NCBI RefSeq assembly: GCF_003610295.1
Contig: NZ_RAPV01000002.1
Coordinates: 186,001 to 250,000 of the forward strand
Source: Paraburkholderia sp. BL23I1N1
GTDB lineage: Bacteria > Pseudomonadota > Gammaproteobacteria > Burkholderiales > Burkholderiaceae
DNA length: 64,000 nucleotides
Direction of reading: 5' to 3'
Shown piece by piece: positions 42,296 to 50,183 of the stretch (position 1 is its first letter; every line of letters starts with the position of its first letter). Made by a program: the position numbers and the translations under genes. The notes under the pieces were generated by a model, which saw nothing but the letters and a program-made list of their open reading frames with translations, was not told the origin of the DNA and did no database searches.

Positions 42296-43286
42296 GGAAC
42301 TGATCCTCCTCCGTGTCCTTACTCACTGCCGTCCGGGTTCTTCCCAATCATCTTCGCCGGCTGCCTTCCCCGACCCACTTCTGTCGCCGATCGCTCGGTC
42401 ACGTGGTTTTAGCCACGCTTCAGGTACTACTCAGCCGTCCGACTACTGACACAGCACCGCTCGCCACTTCGCTCCTCGCTTATAGGCTCACTTCCCGCGG
42501 TGCCACCCGCGGACTGTGCCAGTTCTCCTGGGGTCACACGCTGTTCTTCCGTACCGTGCCGTCCGCAAACACCTTGGTGCGGTGGGTGTATGAGAACGCC
42601 TTCGCCTCCATAGTGCAGGCTCGACCTTACCCCACCTTTGGCCGACCGGTTCGTCATCGGGGCAGCCCCCATCGACTACGGCCCGGTACTTCTCCTCATG
42701 CCCTTCGGATTCCGCCTCGCGGCGGACACCCTGCCCTCCGGAGTACTGCGAGATGATGGCTTCAGGTCCGCCTTGTCCGTTTCCGGCTTTCGCCTTCGTG
42801 CCCGGTTAGACGTCTCCATACCTTCCCACCTCTCTCCGGCCAGCAAGGCATTACCCCCGCTTTCGGATATGGCGCCCCTCATCCGGGCGCCAGAGGGACT
42901 TCAACCCTCCGGAACAACGCGCTGCCCAGCGCACAATATGCCCTCTGCTGACTCCTGCACGGTGGTCAACGGCCCTTGCGAGCCGCTCAGTCCTCATTTC
43001 AGGACGCCGTGCAGGCCTCCCGAGGTAAGCGCAACCGCCTTCCCCACACACCTGCCAGATCTACCACCCCAGCCCTTGATGGCTATGGACTTCGCAATCA
43101 ATTGCTTGCTCGTCCGGCCAGGTAGGCCTCGCATCTGGTTTCTGTTCGTCAGGTCATGGCTTTGCTACACGCTTCCTTCAGACCCCGCCTCACGACGACG
43201 CCCTTGCGTTTCGCTAGTCCTTCACCACCATCAGGTTGGACAGGGGACTCACACCCCCAAGCTGTTGCGCATGCTCGGCGCACAAC

Positions 43287-43317
43287 AAAAAGGGCTCGTC
43301 TTTGACGAGCCCTTTTT
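43287..43317. terminator. Bidirectional rho-independent terminator (intron A target)
   Basis: AAAAAGGGCTCGTC, loop TTT, GACGAGCCCTTTTT: a perfect 14-base stem with T-runs on both strands. It probably ended the flgMN transcript before the intron pair separated them, and also any transcript arriving on the minus strand. Intron A begins 4 bases away. Confidence 0.9.
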
Positions 43318-43341
43318 GTTTTCTCCTCCCGCAAAGGGCGC

Positions 43342-43497
43342 CTAAGCCCTCCTCCGACGCACGTTAGCCATCCGGCCAGGTAGCGCGGAATCTTGCACCA
43401 CGTTGAAATCACGGGTCCCCCACTGAGGTTCTCCGCCGAGGTTCTCCACCGTCACGCGCAGCTTTTCGATGCTGCTCCAGACGAGCCACGCGGAGCG
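43342..43497 (-). pseudogene. Possible C-terminal gene remnant
   Basis: A minus-strand frame without a start codon reads SAWLVWSSIEKLRVTVENL, then GGEPQWGTRDFNVVQDSALPG and ends in ANVRRRRA before a TAG, 25 bases upstream of the terminator. Codon use looks protein-like, and the stop-terminator spacing is natural. It may be the tail of a gene whose front was lost when hicAB arrived. I do not recognise the protein. Confidence 0.3.
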
Positions 43498-43530
43498 TTA
43501 CCCACTAGCGAAGTTGTGTAATCGTGTGTA

Positions 43531-43547
43531 TGCATTCCAGGAATGCA
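43531..43547. promoter_or_regulatory. Palindromic operator candidate for hicAB
   Basis: TGCATTCC-A-GGAATGCA is a perfect 8-base inverted repeat immediately before hicA and overlapping its AGGAA ribosome binding site. HicB antitoxins with a C-terminal ribbon-helix-helix bind such palindromes, so autoregulation is likely. Confidence 0.75.
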
Positions 43548-43549
43548 AT

Positions 43550-43732
43550 ATGAACAGCGCCGAGCTCGTGAAAGCAATTCAAGCGGATGGCTGGCGGCTG
43601 GTCCGAATATCGGGCAGCCACCATCATTTCCGGCACGCGGAAAAAAACGGTCTCGTGGCCATCCCGCACCCGAAGAAAGATCTTCCGCCCGGCACACTGA
43701 ACAGCAGCTTGAAACAGGCAGGCCTGAAATGA
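43550..43732 (+). CDS. hicA: HicA-family toxin (mRNA interferase)
   Basis: This 60-residue protein starts at ATG 43550. It has the compact HicA double-stranded-RNA-binding fold pattern: ELVKAIQADGWRLVRISGSHHHFRH, with the catalytic histidine in GSHH (H24), then VAIPHPKKDLPPGTLNSSLKQAGL. HicA cleaves mRNA and is neutralised by HicB. It overlaps hicB by 4 bases (ATGA). The pair lies between fliA and the intron-disrupted flgN region. Confidence 0.93.
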   Translation: MNSAELVKAIQADGWRLVRISGSHHHFRHAEKNGLVAIPHPKKDLPPGTLNSSLKQAGLK

Positions 43733-44139
43733 AGAATCTGATTTTCCCGATCGCGATCGAGCCTGGTGACGCACACCATGCGTTCGGCGTGGTTGTCCCC
43801 GACATTCCGGGTTGTCATTCGGCGGGTGATTCACTGGAAGACGCCTACGCGAACGCGAAAGAAGCGATCGAGGCACATCTGGATACGCTGCTCGACGAGG
43901 GCTTGCCGATTCCCGAGCGGCTGACCCTGGACGAGCATCGGCTTAATCCGGACTACGCGGGTTTTACTTGGGGTTTTGTCACCACGCGGAATATTCCGGC
44001 GCTGAAAAAAGCGGTGCGCATCAATATCTCGCTGCCCGAAGCGCTGGTTCACGATATCGACGCTTACGCCCAGGCGCGCGGCATGTCGCGCTCGGCGTTT
44101 CTCGCGCTGGCCGCGGAACATGAGATGGCGGACGCGTAA
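43729..44139 (+). CDS. hicB: HicB-family antitoxin
   Basis: This 136-residue protein starts at ATG 43729, overlapping hicA. The N-terminal partly degraded RNase H-like HicB domain has FGVVVPDIPGCHSAGDSLEDAYANAKEAIEAHLDTLLDEG. The C-terminal ribbon-helix-helix (VRINISLPEALVHDIDAYAQARGMSRSAFLALAAE) is the DNA-binding part. It neutralises HicA and should repress the operon through the palindrome at 43531-43547. Confidence 0.93.
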   Translation: MKNLIFPIAIEPGDAHHAFGVVVPDIPGCHSAGDSLEDAYANAKEAIEAHLDTLLDEGLPIPERLTLDEHRLNPDYAGFTWGFVTTRNIPALKKAVRINISLPEALVHDIDAYAQARGMSRSAFLALAAEHEMADA

Positions 44140-44211
44140 CGGGTAACCGAAGAGAAGAGAAAAACAGGCGGACGTTTCTCGCACCGCCGCCCCAACATCA
44201 GTCCATCAAAC

Positions 44212-44946
44212 TCAAGTCGCCTCGGCGTTCGCCCAGGCCATCTCGCGCAGGCGTGTGCGCAAGCGCGCCACGGCCTGGCTGTGCAACTGGCACACCCGCG
44301 ACTCACTCACTTCCATCACCGCGCCAATTTCGCGCAGGTTCATGCCGCGCTCGTAGTACAGCGACATCAGCAGCTTCTCGCGCTCCGGCAAGCGGTCGAT
44401 CGCCTCGATCAGGGCCGAGCGCAAGCTGTCGTCCAGCAGCGCCGACAGCGGGTCCGAATGATCGACGCAGTAACGGTCGAGAAACGGTTCGTCGTCCGCG
44501 GAACGGTCGAAGTCTTCGTAATAGATGAGCTGGCTGCCGTGCAGATCCTGGAGCATCGACTGGTACTCGTCGAGCGGCATTTGCAGATGCTCGGCAATCT
44601 CCGTTTCGCTCGCCGAGCGGCCCAGATTCTGTTCGACCTTGTGTACCGCGGATTCCACTTCGCGCGACGTGCGCCGCAAGCTGCGCGGCAACCAGTCGTT
44701 GCTGCGCAATTCGTCGAGCATCGCGCCGCGAATCCGCTGGCTGGCATACGTCTCGAACTGCGCGCCCTGGTCTTCCTTGTACCGGCTCGCCGCGTCCAGC
44801 AGGCCGATCATGCCGGCCTGAATCAGGTCGTCGAGATCGACACTCGCCGGCATCTTGGCAACGAGCTGCAAGCCGAGGCGACGCACCAGAGGCGCGTACT
44901 TCGTCAGAACGTCGGCTTGGGAAATCTTTCCCTGAGCGTTATACAT
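44212..44946 (-). CDS. fliA: Flagellar sigma-28 factor FliA
   Basis: This 244-residue protein is read from ATG 44946 (AAGGGGAG upstream); ATG 44964 is an alternative 6 codons earlier. It has sigma region 2 (YAPLVRRLGLQLVAKMPASVDLDDLIQAGMIGLLDAASRYKEDQGAQFETYASQRIRGAMLDELR), region 3 (SREVESAVHKVEQNLGRSASETEIAEHL) and region 4 (LPEREKLLMSLYYERGMNLREIGAVMEVSESRVCQLHSQAVARLRTRL). It directs late flagellar genes and is held by FlgM. It is the last gene of flhF-flhG-fliA. Confidence 0.97.
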   Translation of the reverse strand: MYNAQGKISQADVLTKYAPLVRRLGLQLVAKMPASVDLDDLIQAGMIGLLDAASRYKEDQGAQFETYASQRIRGAMLDELRSNDWLPRSLRRTSREVESAVHKVEQNLGRSASETEIAEHLQMPLDEYQSMLQDLHGSQLIYYEDFDRSADDEPFLDRYCVDHSDPLSALLDDSLRSALIEAIDRLPEREKLLMSLYYERGMNLREIGAVMEVSESRVCQLHSQAVARLRTRLREMAWANAEAT

Positions 44947-44974
44947 CGTGCTCCCCTTGTCCATGTGCCGCCTC

Positions 44975-45844
44975 TCAGGCGTGCTGCGCGGACGGTTGGT
45001 CGGCGTGTTGCGCCGCTGTAACTGTCGCAGGCGCCATCCACGGCGTTTGCGACGACATCGCTGGCCGCATCGGCCAGTACTGCAATTCGGCGGCAAGATG
45101 CCGGAAGTCGCGCGCAGCCGGTGTCGACGGGAACGCATCGACGACACATCGCGACAACTCCAGGGCTCGCGCCATCCGCACATCGGCGGCAATGCAACCG
45201 GCGTCTTCCAGCGCCACCGTCAGGTAGCGCCCCGCCACGCCGGCCAGGTTCACAAAAGCGGTATGCGCGTCGTCCACGCTCTGCACGTGGTTCACCAGCA
45301 CACGAAACTGCGCGGTAGCGTGTGCGTAGTGCAGACGCTTCATGCAGGCGTACGCCTCGGTGATCGCTTGCGCGGCAACCCTTGTCACGATCATCACGTC
45401 GTGCGCCTGCATCGCGAGGGGCGACAGGTGGCCGTGCTGGTCGAGTTGCGCATCGATCAGCACGATGTCGGCGGAACCGCGCAACACCACGCCGAACTGC
45501 TCGGCCGTGTGGCCTTCGCGGTGATTGCGCGAGGCGGCCAGCACGGAGAAGCCGAGCGCGTGGCGCGTAGCGGCGTCGTCGAGCGTCATCTCGCCGCGCA
45601 TCACCGCCGCAAAATTGCCCGCACCGCGCACGCCGCCGAGCATCGCGCTCACCGATTGCCCGCCGAGGCACTCGTCGATCACCAGCACGTCCTTACCCTG
45701 CTGCGCGAGCGCCGTGGCGAGATTCACCACTGTCGTCGTACAGCCAACGCCGCCCGAGCCGCCCGTCACCGCCAGCACCCGCGAACCGCTTTTCGCCAAC
45801 AGCCGCCGTAATCCTTCCGCCTGATCGGAGATGTATTTATCCAA
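44975..45844 (-). CDS. flhG: Flagellar number regulator FlhG (MinD/ParA-type ATPase)
   Basis: This 289-residue protein starts at ATG 45844, overlapping the flhF end. The Walker A is deviant, GGSGGVGCTT, where canonical MinD has GKGGVGKT: a Cys replaces the usual catalytic-site Lys after GVG, while the upstream signature residue is Ser. The switch-type DVLVIDECLGGQSVSAMLGG and VLINHVQSV follow. Relatives (FleN/YlxH) limit flagellar number and stimulate the FlhF GTPase. The changed P-loop may reduce ATP hydrolysis. Confidence 0.88.
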   Translation of the reverse strand: MDKYISDQAEGLRRLLAKSGSRVLAVTGGSGGVGCTTTVVNLATALAQQGKDVLVIDECLGGQSVSAMLGGVRGAGNFAAVMRGEMTLDDAATRHALGFSVLAASRNHREGHTAEQFGVVLRGSADIVLIDAQLDQHGHLSPLAMQAHDVMIVTRVAAQAITEAYACMKRLHYAHATAQFRVLVNHVQSVDDAHTAFVNLAGVAGRYLTVALEDAGCIAADVRMARALELSRCVVDAFPSTPAARDFRHLAAELQYWPMRPAMSSQTPWMAPATVTAAQHADQPSAQHA

Positions 45845-47738
45845 AGCGGACCTCGTGCAGTTCGGCCGTGGAACGCGCGGACAGCGCGGACAGCAACGCC
45901 GGAATGTCGTCGTCGTGCGGTACGAACGGCGAGTTATCGCGCGGAATGCAGAACGTGCTCTTGATCAGGAATTTTTTCGTCGCGACGTACAGGTTCTCCG
46001 GCACCTTCTGACCGGTCGACACGTAGTGCACCGGCAGCTTGTAGCGAATCACCGTATCGAGCACGCCGCCCAGATTGGTGGCTTCGTCGAGCTTGGTCAG
46101 GATGCAGCCGGCAAGCGGCTGTTGATCCGGTGCGCGCTGATAGGCCTGTACCACTTCGTTCAAGGTATCGCCGTGGCTCGTCGCGTTGAGCAGCAGGAGA
46201 CGCTGCACCGGCTGACCGGCGCGGCACAGCATCGCGATCTGGTCGGAAACCAGACGGTCGCGCTGGCTCATGCCGATCGTGTCGATCAGCACGATGTGCT
46301 TGTTGCGCAACTCGGAGAGCGCAAGTTGCAGATCGGCGCCGTCTTTCACCGCGTGAACCGACACACCGAGAATCTTGCCGAAGATGCGCAGTTGTTCGTG
46401 GCCGCCGATCCGGTAGCTGTCGGTGGTGAGGAGCGCCACCTTGCTGGCGCCGAAGCGCATCACGCAGCGCGCGGCGAGCTTGGCGGTGGTCGTGGTCTTG
46501 CCCACACCCGTCGGGCCCATCAGCGCGAACACGCCGCCGCGCTCCATCAGCGCGTCTTCGTCTTCCATCACCGGCAGGTTCGATTCGAGCACCGAACGCA
46601 CCCAATCCATGCCGCCTTCCATGTTGTCGACGTCGTCGGGCAGGTTGTCGACCATCATCTGCACCAGTTGCGCGGAGAAACCCGCAGCGAACAGGTGCTT
46701 GGTGAGCGCGGCGCGCGTCGGGCTGCGGCGCTGGCGATCGCCCCACAAGAGGCCGGCGAAGTGTTCTTCCATCATCCCGCGCATCGACGACAGTTCGTTC
46801 ATCACGGTGTCGTTGACGACCTGCTCCATGCGCGCCTTGATCGCTTCGGCGACTGCCGCGGGAGTGCGGGCGTCGTCGCCGGTGGGCATCGGTGCGACTT
46901 TCTGAGCGGCGCGGCGCGCGGCGAGTTGCGCGGCTTCGCGCGCCCACTCGGGTGTATCGGCGGCTAGCGGCACGGCCGGTTGCGCGCCGGGTTCGACCGC
47001 GGCGCCGAGGCCCTTGGCCATCGCGGCGGCCGGCGTCATCGCGGCGGGGCGCGCGCTGTACGCGCCTTGCTCCTGCTGTTCGGCCGCGATGCGGCGCGCG
47101 TGATCGATCAGCCAGGGATTCGATTCGGCCATCGTGCGCTGTGCGGCAGCGGGCGCGGCCTGCACACCGGCGGCTTTGAGCAGATCCGCACGGATGTCTT
47201 CGGTGAGACGCGTCGCCGCCGCGCGGGCGCTGGGCTGCTCGACATTGATCGATTGCGACGGCGATGCCGCAGCGGGCGCGCCCGGCGTTGCTTTAGGCGC
47301 GTTCTGCAGCGTGGCCTTCGGCGCGGCGGGGGCGGCTGCTTTGGCGCTCGAGCCCGAAGCAGCGCCAGCAGCGTTGGCGGCGCTCGGCGTCATGTTCTCG
47401 GTACCCGCTTCCGGGCTTGCGCCGAACACGGACGAGAACACGTCGGGCATGCCGCTCGCATACGGATTCGCTTGCATCGTCGGGTTGGCGCGCGGTGCGG
47501 CGAGCGCGGGATGCTGTCCGGCCATGGCGTTCATCGGTGCGGCCAGCGGTGCGCCCGCGCTGCCGCGCGGCGCTTTCGGCGTGATGGCGGCGAGGTCGCT
47601 GTCGGCCAGTGCGACGATCTCGACGCTGCCGTCTTCCATCGTGCGATTGGACAAAACGACGGCATCCGGGCCCAACGCTTCGCGCACGAGACGCAGAGCA
47701 TCGCGACTGGTAGCACCGACAAATTTACGAATGTTCAA
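45837..47738 (-). CDS. flhF: Flagellar placement GTPase FlhF
   Basis: This 633-residue protein starts at TTG 47738 (GGGGG upstream); NIRKFVGATSRDALRLVREALGPDAVVLSNR is the family N-terminus. A long Ala/Pro-rich linker (about 55-300) leads to the N-domain. The SRP-type G domain follows with GPTGVGKTTTTAKLA (408-420), TTDSYRIGGHEQLRIFGKILGV, LIDTIGMSQRD and TKLDEATNLGG. FlhF recruits the first basal-body parts to the cell pole. The linker makes it much longer than most FlhF (about 360-480). Confidence 0.94.
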   Translation of the reverse strand: MNIRKFVGATSRDALRLVREALGPDAVVLSNRTMEDGSVEIVALADSDLAAITPKAPRGSAGAPLAAPMNAMAGQHPALAAPRANPTMQANPYASGMPDVFSSVFGASPEAGTENMTPSAANAAGAASGSSAKAAAPAAPKATLQNAPKATPGAPAAASPSQSINVEQPSARAAATRLTEDIRADLLKAAGVQAAPAAAQRTMAESNPWLIDHARRIAAEQQEQGAYSARPAAMTPAAAMAKGLGAAVEPGAQPAVPLAADTPEWAREAAQLAARRAAQKVAPMPTGDDARTPAAVAEAIKARMEQVVNDTVMNELSSMRGMMEEHFAGLLWGDRQRRSPTRAALTKHLFAAGFSAQLVQMMVDNLPDDVDNMEGGMDWVRSVLESNLPVMEDEDALMERGGVFALMGPTGVGKTTTTAKLAARCVMRFGASKVALLTTDSYRIGGHEQLRIFGKILGVSVHAVKDGADLQLALSELRNKHIVLIDTIGMSQRDRLVSDQIAMLCRAGQPVQRLLLLNATSHGDTLNEVVQAYQRAPDQQPLAGCILTKLDEATNLGGVLDTVIRYKLPVHYVSTGQKVPENLYVATKKFLIKSTFCIPRDNSPFVPHDDDIPALLSALSARSTAELHEVRFG

Positions 47739-47825
47739 GCTGGACCCCCGATGAGGTATACGGACTAACGGACCGGCAACATACCGCTTCCCATTGAGAT
47801 CATTATTGCGAAACCCGTCGAGTGA

Positions 47826-47856
47826 CGATCGATGGATAAAGACGGGTAAAGGCAGG
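47826..47856. promoter_or_regulatory. Conserved flagellar promoter box upstream of flhF
   Basis: CGATCGATGGATAAAG then ACGGGTAAAGGCAGG matches the flhB-upstream block (51477-51507) at about 23 of 31 positions without gaps. It is 88 bases upstream of the flhF start. The remainder of the 342-base gap (47739-48080) holds only the flhA terminator. Confidence 0.6.
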
Positions 47857-47998
47857 CAATTCGGGCGATGGAAACGCGTTTCGATTCACACGCTCGACGG
47901 TTTGAAACAGGCTCTGCGACGCCATCCGGCGGCCCTTTCGCGGACGCAGCATGATCTCCGTCGCCCGCTTGTAGCGCGAAAAATCAGGCGCCGAAATG

Positions 47999-48023
47999 AA
48001 AACCGGCGCTCGAGGAGCGCCGG
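47999..48023 (-). terminator. Rho-independent terminator after flhA
   Basis: Minus-strand stem CCGGCGCTC (rc of 48015-48023), loop CTC, GAGCGCCGG, then TTTTCATTTC. It is 58 bases past the flhA stop and isolates flhBA from flhF-flhG-fliA. Confidence 0.85.
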
Positions 48024-48080
48024 CGGAAACCATCGGTCTGGAACAATTTCGGCTATCCGTCAGGCCCAGCCGCGCGGGGT

Positions 48081-50183
48081 TTAACCGTGTGCCCCGATCA
48101 GATTCACTACTTTGATGTTGCGCGTATCCGGCACTTCCGCGTACGAGAGCACCTTCAGCTGCGGCAGGCTCCGGCGCAAGAAGCGCGCGAGCATCGGCCG
48201 TAACGCATGCTGCACCAGCAGCACCGGCGAGAGCCCAAGGTTCTGCTGACGCGTCATGGCCTTCTGCGTTTCGTTCAGCAGCGTATGCGCGAGGCCCGGT
48301 TCGAGGCCCGGATTGGCGCCCGTGGAAAGCGCCTGCGACAACACCCGCTCCAGGTTCGAGTCGAGGCCCATCACCTGCATGTCGCCCACACCCGGGAACC
48401 ACTGCTGCGTAATCGCGCGGCCGAGCGCGAGGCGCACGGCGGCGGTGAGATCGTGCGCGTCGGTGATCTTCGGCGTGTGTTCGGAAAGGGCTTCGAGAAT
48501 CGTGCGCATGTCGCGGATCGGCACGCCTTCTTCCAGCAGGTTTTGCAGCACCTTTTGCAGCGTGGTGAGCGGCAGCGACTTTGGCACCAGATCGTCGACC
48601 AGCGACGGCGTGTCCTTCTGCATGCGCTCCAGCAGCGACTGCACTTCGCGGCGCCCGAGCAATTCGGACGCATGCGTGACCACCAGGTGATTCAGGTGCG
48701 TGGCCACCACGGTGCTCGAATCGACCACCGTGTAGCCATACACCTGCGCCTGTTCGCGCAGATTCGTATCGATCCAGATCGCCGGCAGGCCGAACGCCGG
48801 ATCTTGCGTCGGCGTACCTGGCAGCGCGGCGGACACCTGCCCCGGATTGATCGCCAGCCACTGCCCCGGATACGCTTCGCCGACGCCCACTTCGACGCCC
48901 TTGAGCGCGATCCGGTAGCCGTTCGGCCGCAATTCGAGGTTGTCGCGGATATGGATGACCGGCGGCAGGAAGCCGATTTCCTGCGCGAACTTCTTGCGGA
49001 TGCTCTTGATCCGCTTGAGCAGTTCGCCGTCCGAGTTCTTGTCGACAAGCGGAATCAGCCGGTAGCCCACTTCGAGACCGAGCGTGTCGATCATCATTAC
49101 GTCGTCCCAGCTCGCTTCGGCGTTTTCCACCGGGGCCATCGCGGCCGGTGCGACATCGACCAGCGTCGCGCTGCTCTTGCGTTCCTCGCTGCGCTTTTTC
49201 ATCGTCCGGCCGAGTTGAATCAGACCGCCGCCGAGAATCAGAAACGCGAAGTGCGGCATGCCGGGAATCAGACCCATCAATACCAGAATGACGCCCGTTA
49301 TGATCAGCACGCGCGGGTTCGTGAAGAGCTGGCCGGTCAGCTGCGTGCCGATGTCTTCATTCGTCGCGACGCGCGAGACGATCACGCCGGCCGCCGTCGA
49401 AATCACCAGCGACGGGATCTGCGCGACAAGGCCGTCACCGATGGTCAGCAGCGTGTAGGTCTTGCCGGCGGACGCGAAATCCATGCCGTGCTGCACCATC
49501 CCGACGATCAGCCCTCCCAGGATGTTGATCACCATGATCAGCAAGCCGGCGACCGCATCGCCGCGCACGAACTTGCTGGCGCCGTCCATCGAACCGTAGA
49601 ACTCGGCTTCCTGAGAGACTTCCAGGCGGCGCCTGCGGGCCTGATCTTCGTTGATGAGGCCGGCGTTCAGGTCGGCGTCGATCGCCATCTGCTTGCCGGG
49701 CATCGCATCGAGCGTGAAACGCGCGGACACTTCCGCGATCCGGCCCGCGCCCTTGGTGATCACCATGAAGTTGATGACCATCAAAATGACAAAGACGACG
49801 ATACCGACCGCGAAGTTGCCGCCCACGAGGAAGTGGCCGAACGACTCGATCACCTGGCCCGCCGCATCCGGGCCGGTGTGGCCTTCAAGCAGCACGATCC
49901 GGGTGGACGCCACGTTCAGCGACAGGCGCAGCAAGGTCGAGAACAGCAGCACGCTTGGGAAAGCGGCGAAGTCGAGCGGTTTCATCGTGTACATGCTGAC
50001 GAGCAGCACCATCACGGAAAGCGCGATATTGAAGGTGAACAGCAGATCCAGCAGAAACGGCGGCAACGGCAAAATCATCATGCCGAGGATCATGCAGATC
50101 AGCACCGGCCCGGCGAGGGCGCGCAAATTGGTGCTGCTCAAGGCATCCGGCCGTCGGGACAGGAATCCGGCGCGAGCGTTCAT
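48081..50183 (-). CDS. flhA: Flagellar export gate protein FlhA
   Basis: This 700-residue protein starts at ATG 50183 (AGGAG upstream), overlapping the flhB stop. The N-terminal half has about eight membrane helices and the FHIPEP family signature region RIAEVSARFTLDAMPGKQMAIDADLNAGLI. The cytoplasmic C-terminal half (from about 350) has the four-subdomain export platform with PPVIHIRDNLELRPNGYRIALKGVEVG, DSSTVVATHLNHLV and GVPIRDMRTILEALSEH. FlhA forms the nonameric ring that docks substrate-chaperone complexes. Confidence 0.97.
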   Translation of the reverse strand: MNARAGFLSRRPDALSSTNLRALAGPVLICMILGMMILPLPPFLLDLLFTFNIALSVMVLLVSMYTMKPLDFAAFPSVLLFSTLLRLSLNVASTRIVLLEGHTGPDAAGQVIESFGHFLVGGNFAVGIVVFVILMVINFMVITKGAGRIAEVSARFTLDAMPGKQMAIDADLNAGLINEDQARRRRLEVSQEAEFYGSMDGASKFVRGDAVAGLLIMVINILGGLIVGMVQHGMDFASAGKTYTLLTIGDGLVAQIPSLVISTAAGVIVSRVATNEDIGTQLTGQLFTNPRVLIITGVILVLMGLIPGMPHFAFLILGGGLIQLGRTMKKRSEERKSSATLVDVAPAAMAPVENAEASWDDVMMIDTLGLEVGYRLIPLVDKNSDGELLKRIKSIRKKFAQEIGFLPPVIHIRDNLELRPNGYRIALKGVEVGVGEAYPGQWLAINPGQVSAALPGTPTQDPAFGLPAIWIDTNLREQAQVYGYTVVDSSTVVATHLNHLVVTHASELLGRREVQSLLERMQKDTPSLVDDLVPKSLPLTTLQKVLQNLLEEGVPIRDMRTILEALSEHTPKITDAHDLTAAVRLALGRAITQQWFPGVGDMQVMGLDSNLERVLSQALSTGANPGLEPGLAHTLLNETQKAMTRQQNLGLSPVLLVQHALRPMLARFLRRSLPQLKVLSYAEVPDTRNIKVVNLIGAHG

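Larger units (their letters stand above)
40912..42934 (-). mobile_element. Inner group II intron (intron B)
   Basis: Read on the minus strand, the 5' end is GTGCGCTGGGCAGC at 42934, preceded by GGGCATATT of intron A. The 3' end is near 40912, after domain V (40957-40992) and a domain VI-like hairpin, within a few bases. It encodes the reverse transcriptase at 40991-42295. The 640-base leader before the ORF is non-coding, as expected for domains I-III. It lies wholly inside intron A. Class was not assigned. Confidence 0.75.
39398..43283 (-). mobile_element. Outer group II intron (intron A), class C-like, interrupted by intron B
   Basis: Read on the minus strand, the 5' end is GTGCGCCGAGC at 43283 directly after TTTTTGTT of a terminator hairpin. 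The 3' end is near 39398 (...CCCCTAT, within a few bases), just after domain V at 39432-39465. Its own reverse transcriptase is at 39481-40848. The 5' ribozyme half (43283-42935) and the stretch from about 40911 down to the ORF are separated by intron B. If B is removed, the leader before the ORF is about 410 bases, normal for class C introns, which typically insert next to terminators. The outer ends are inferred by pattern. Confidence 0.8.
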
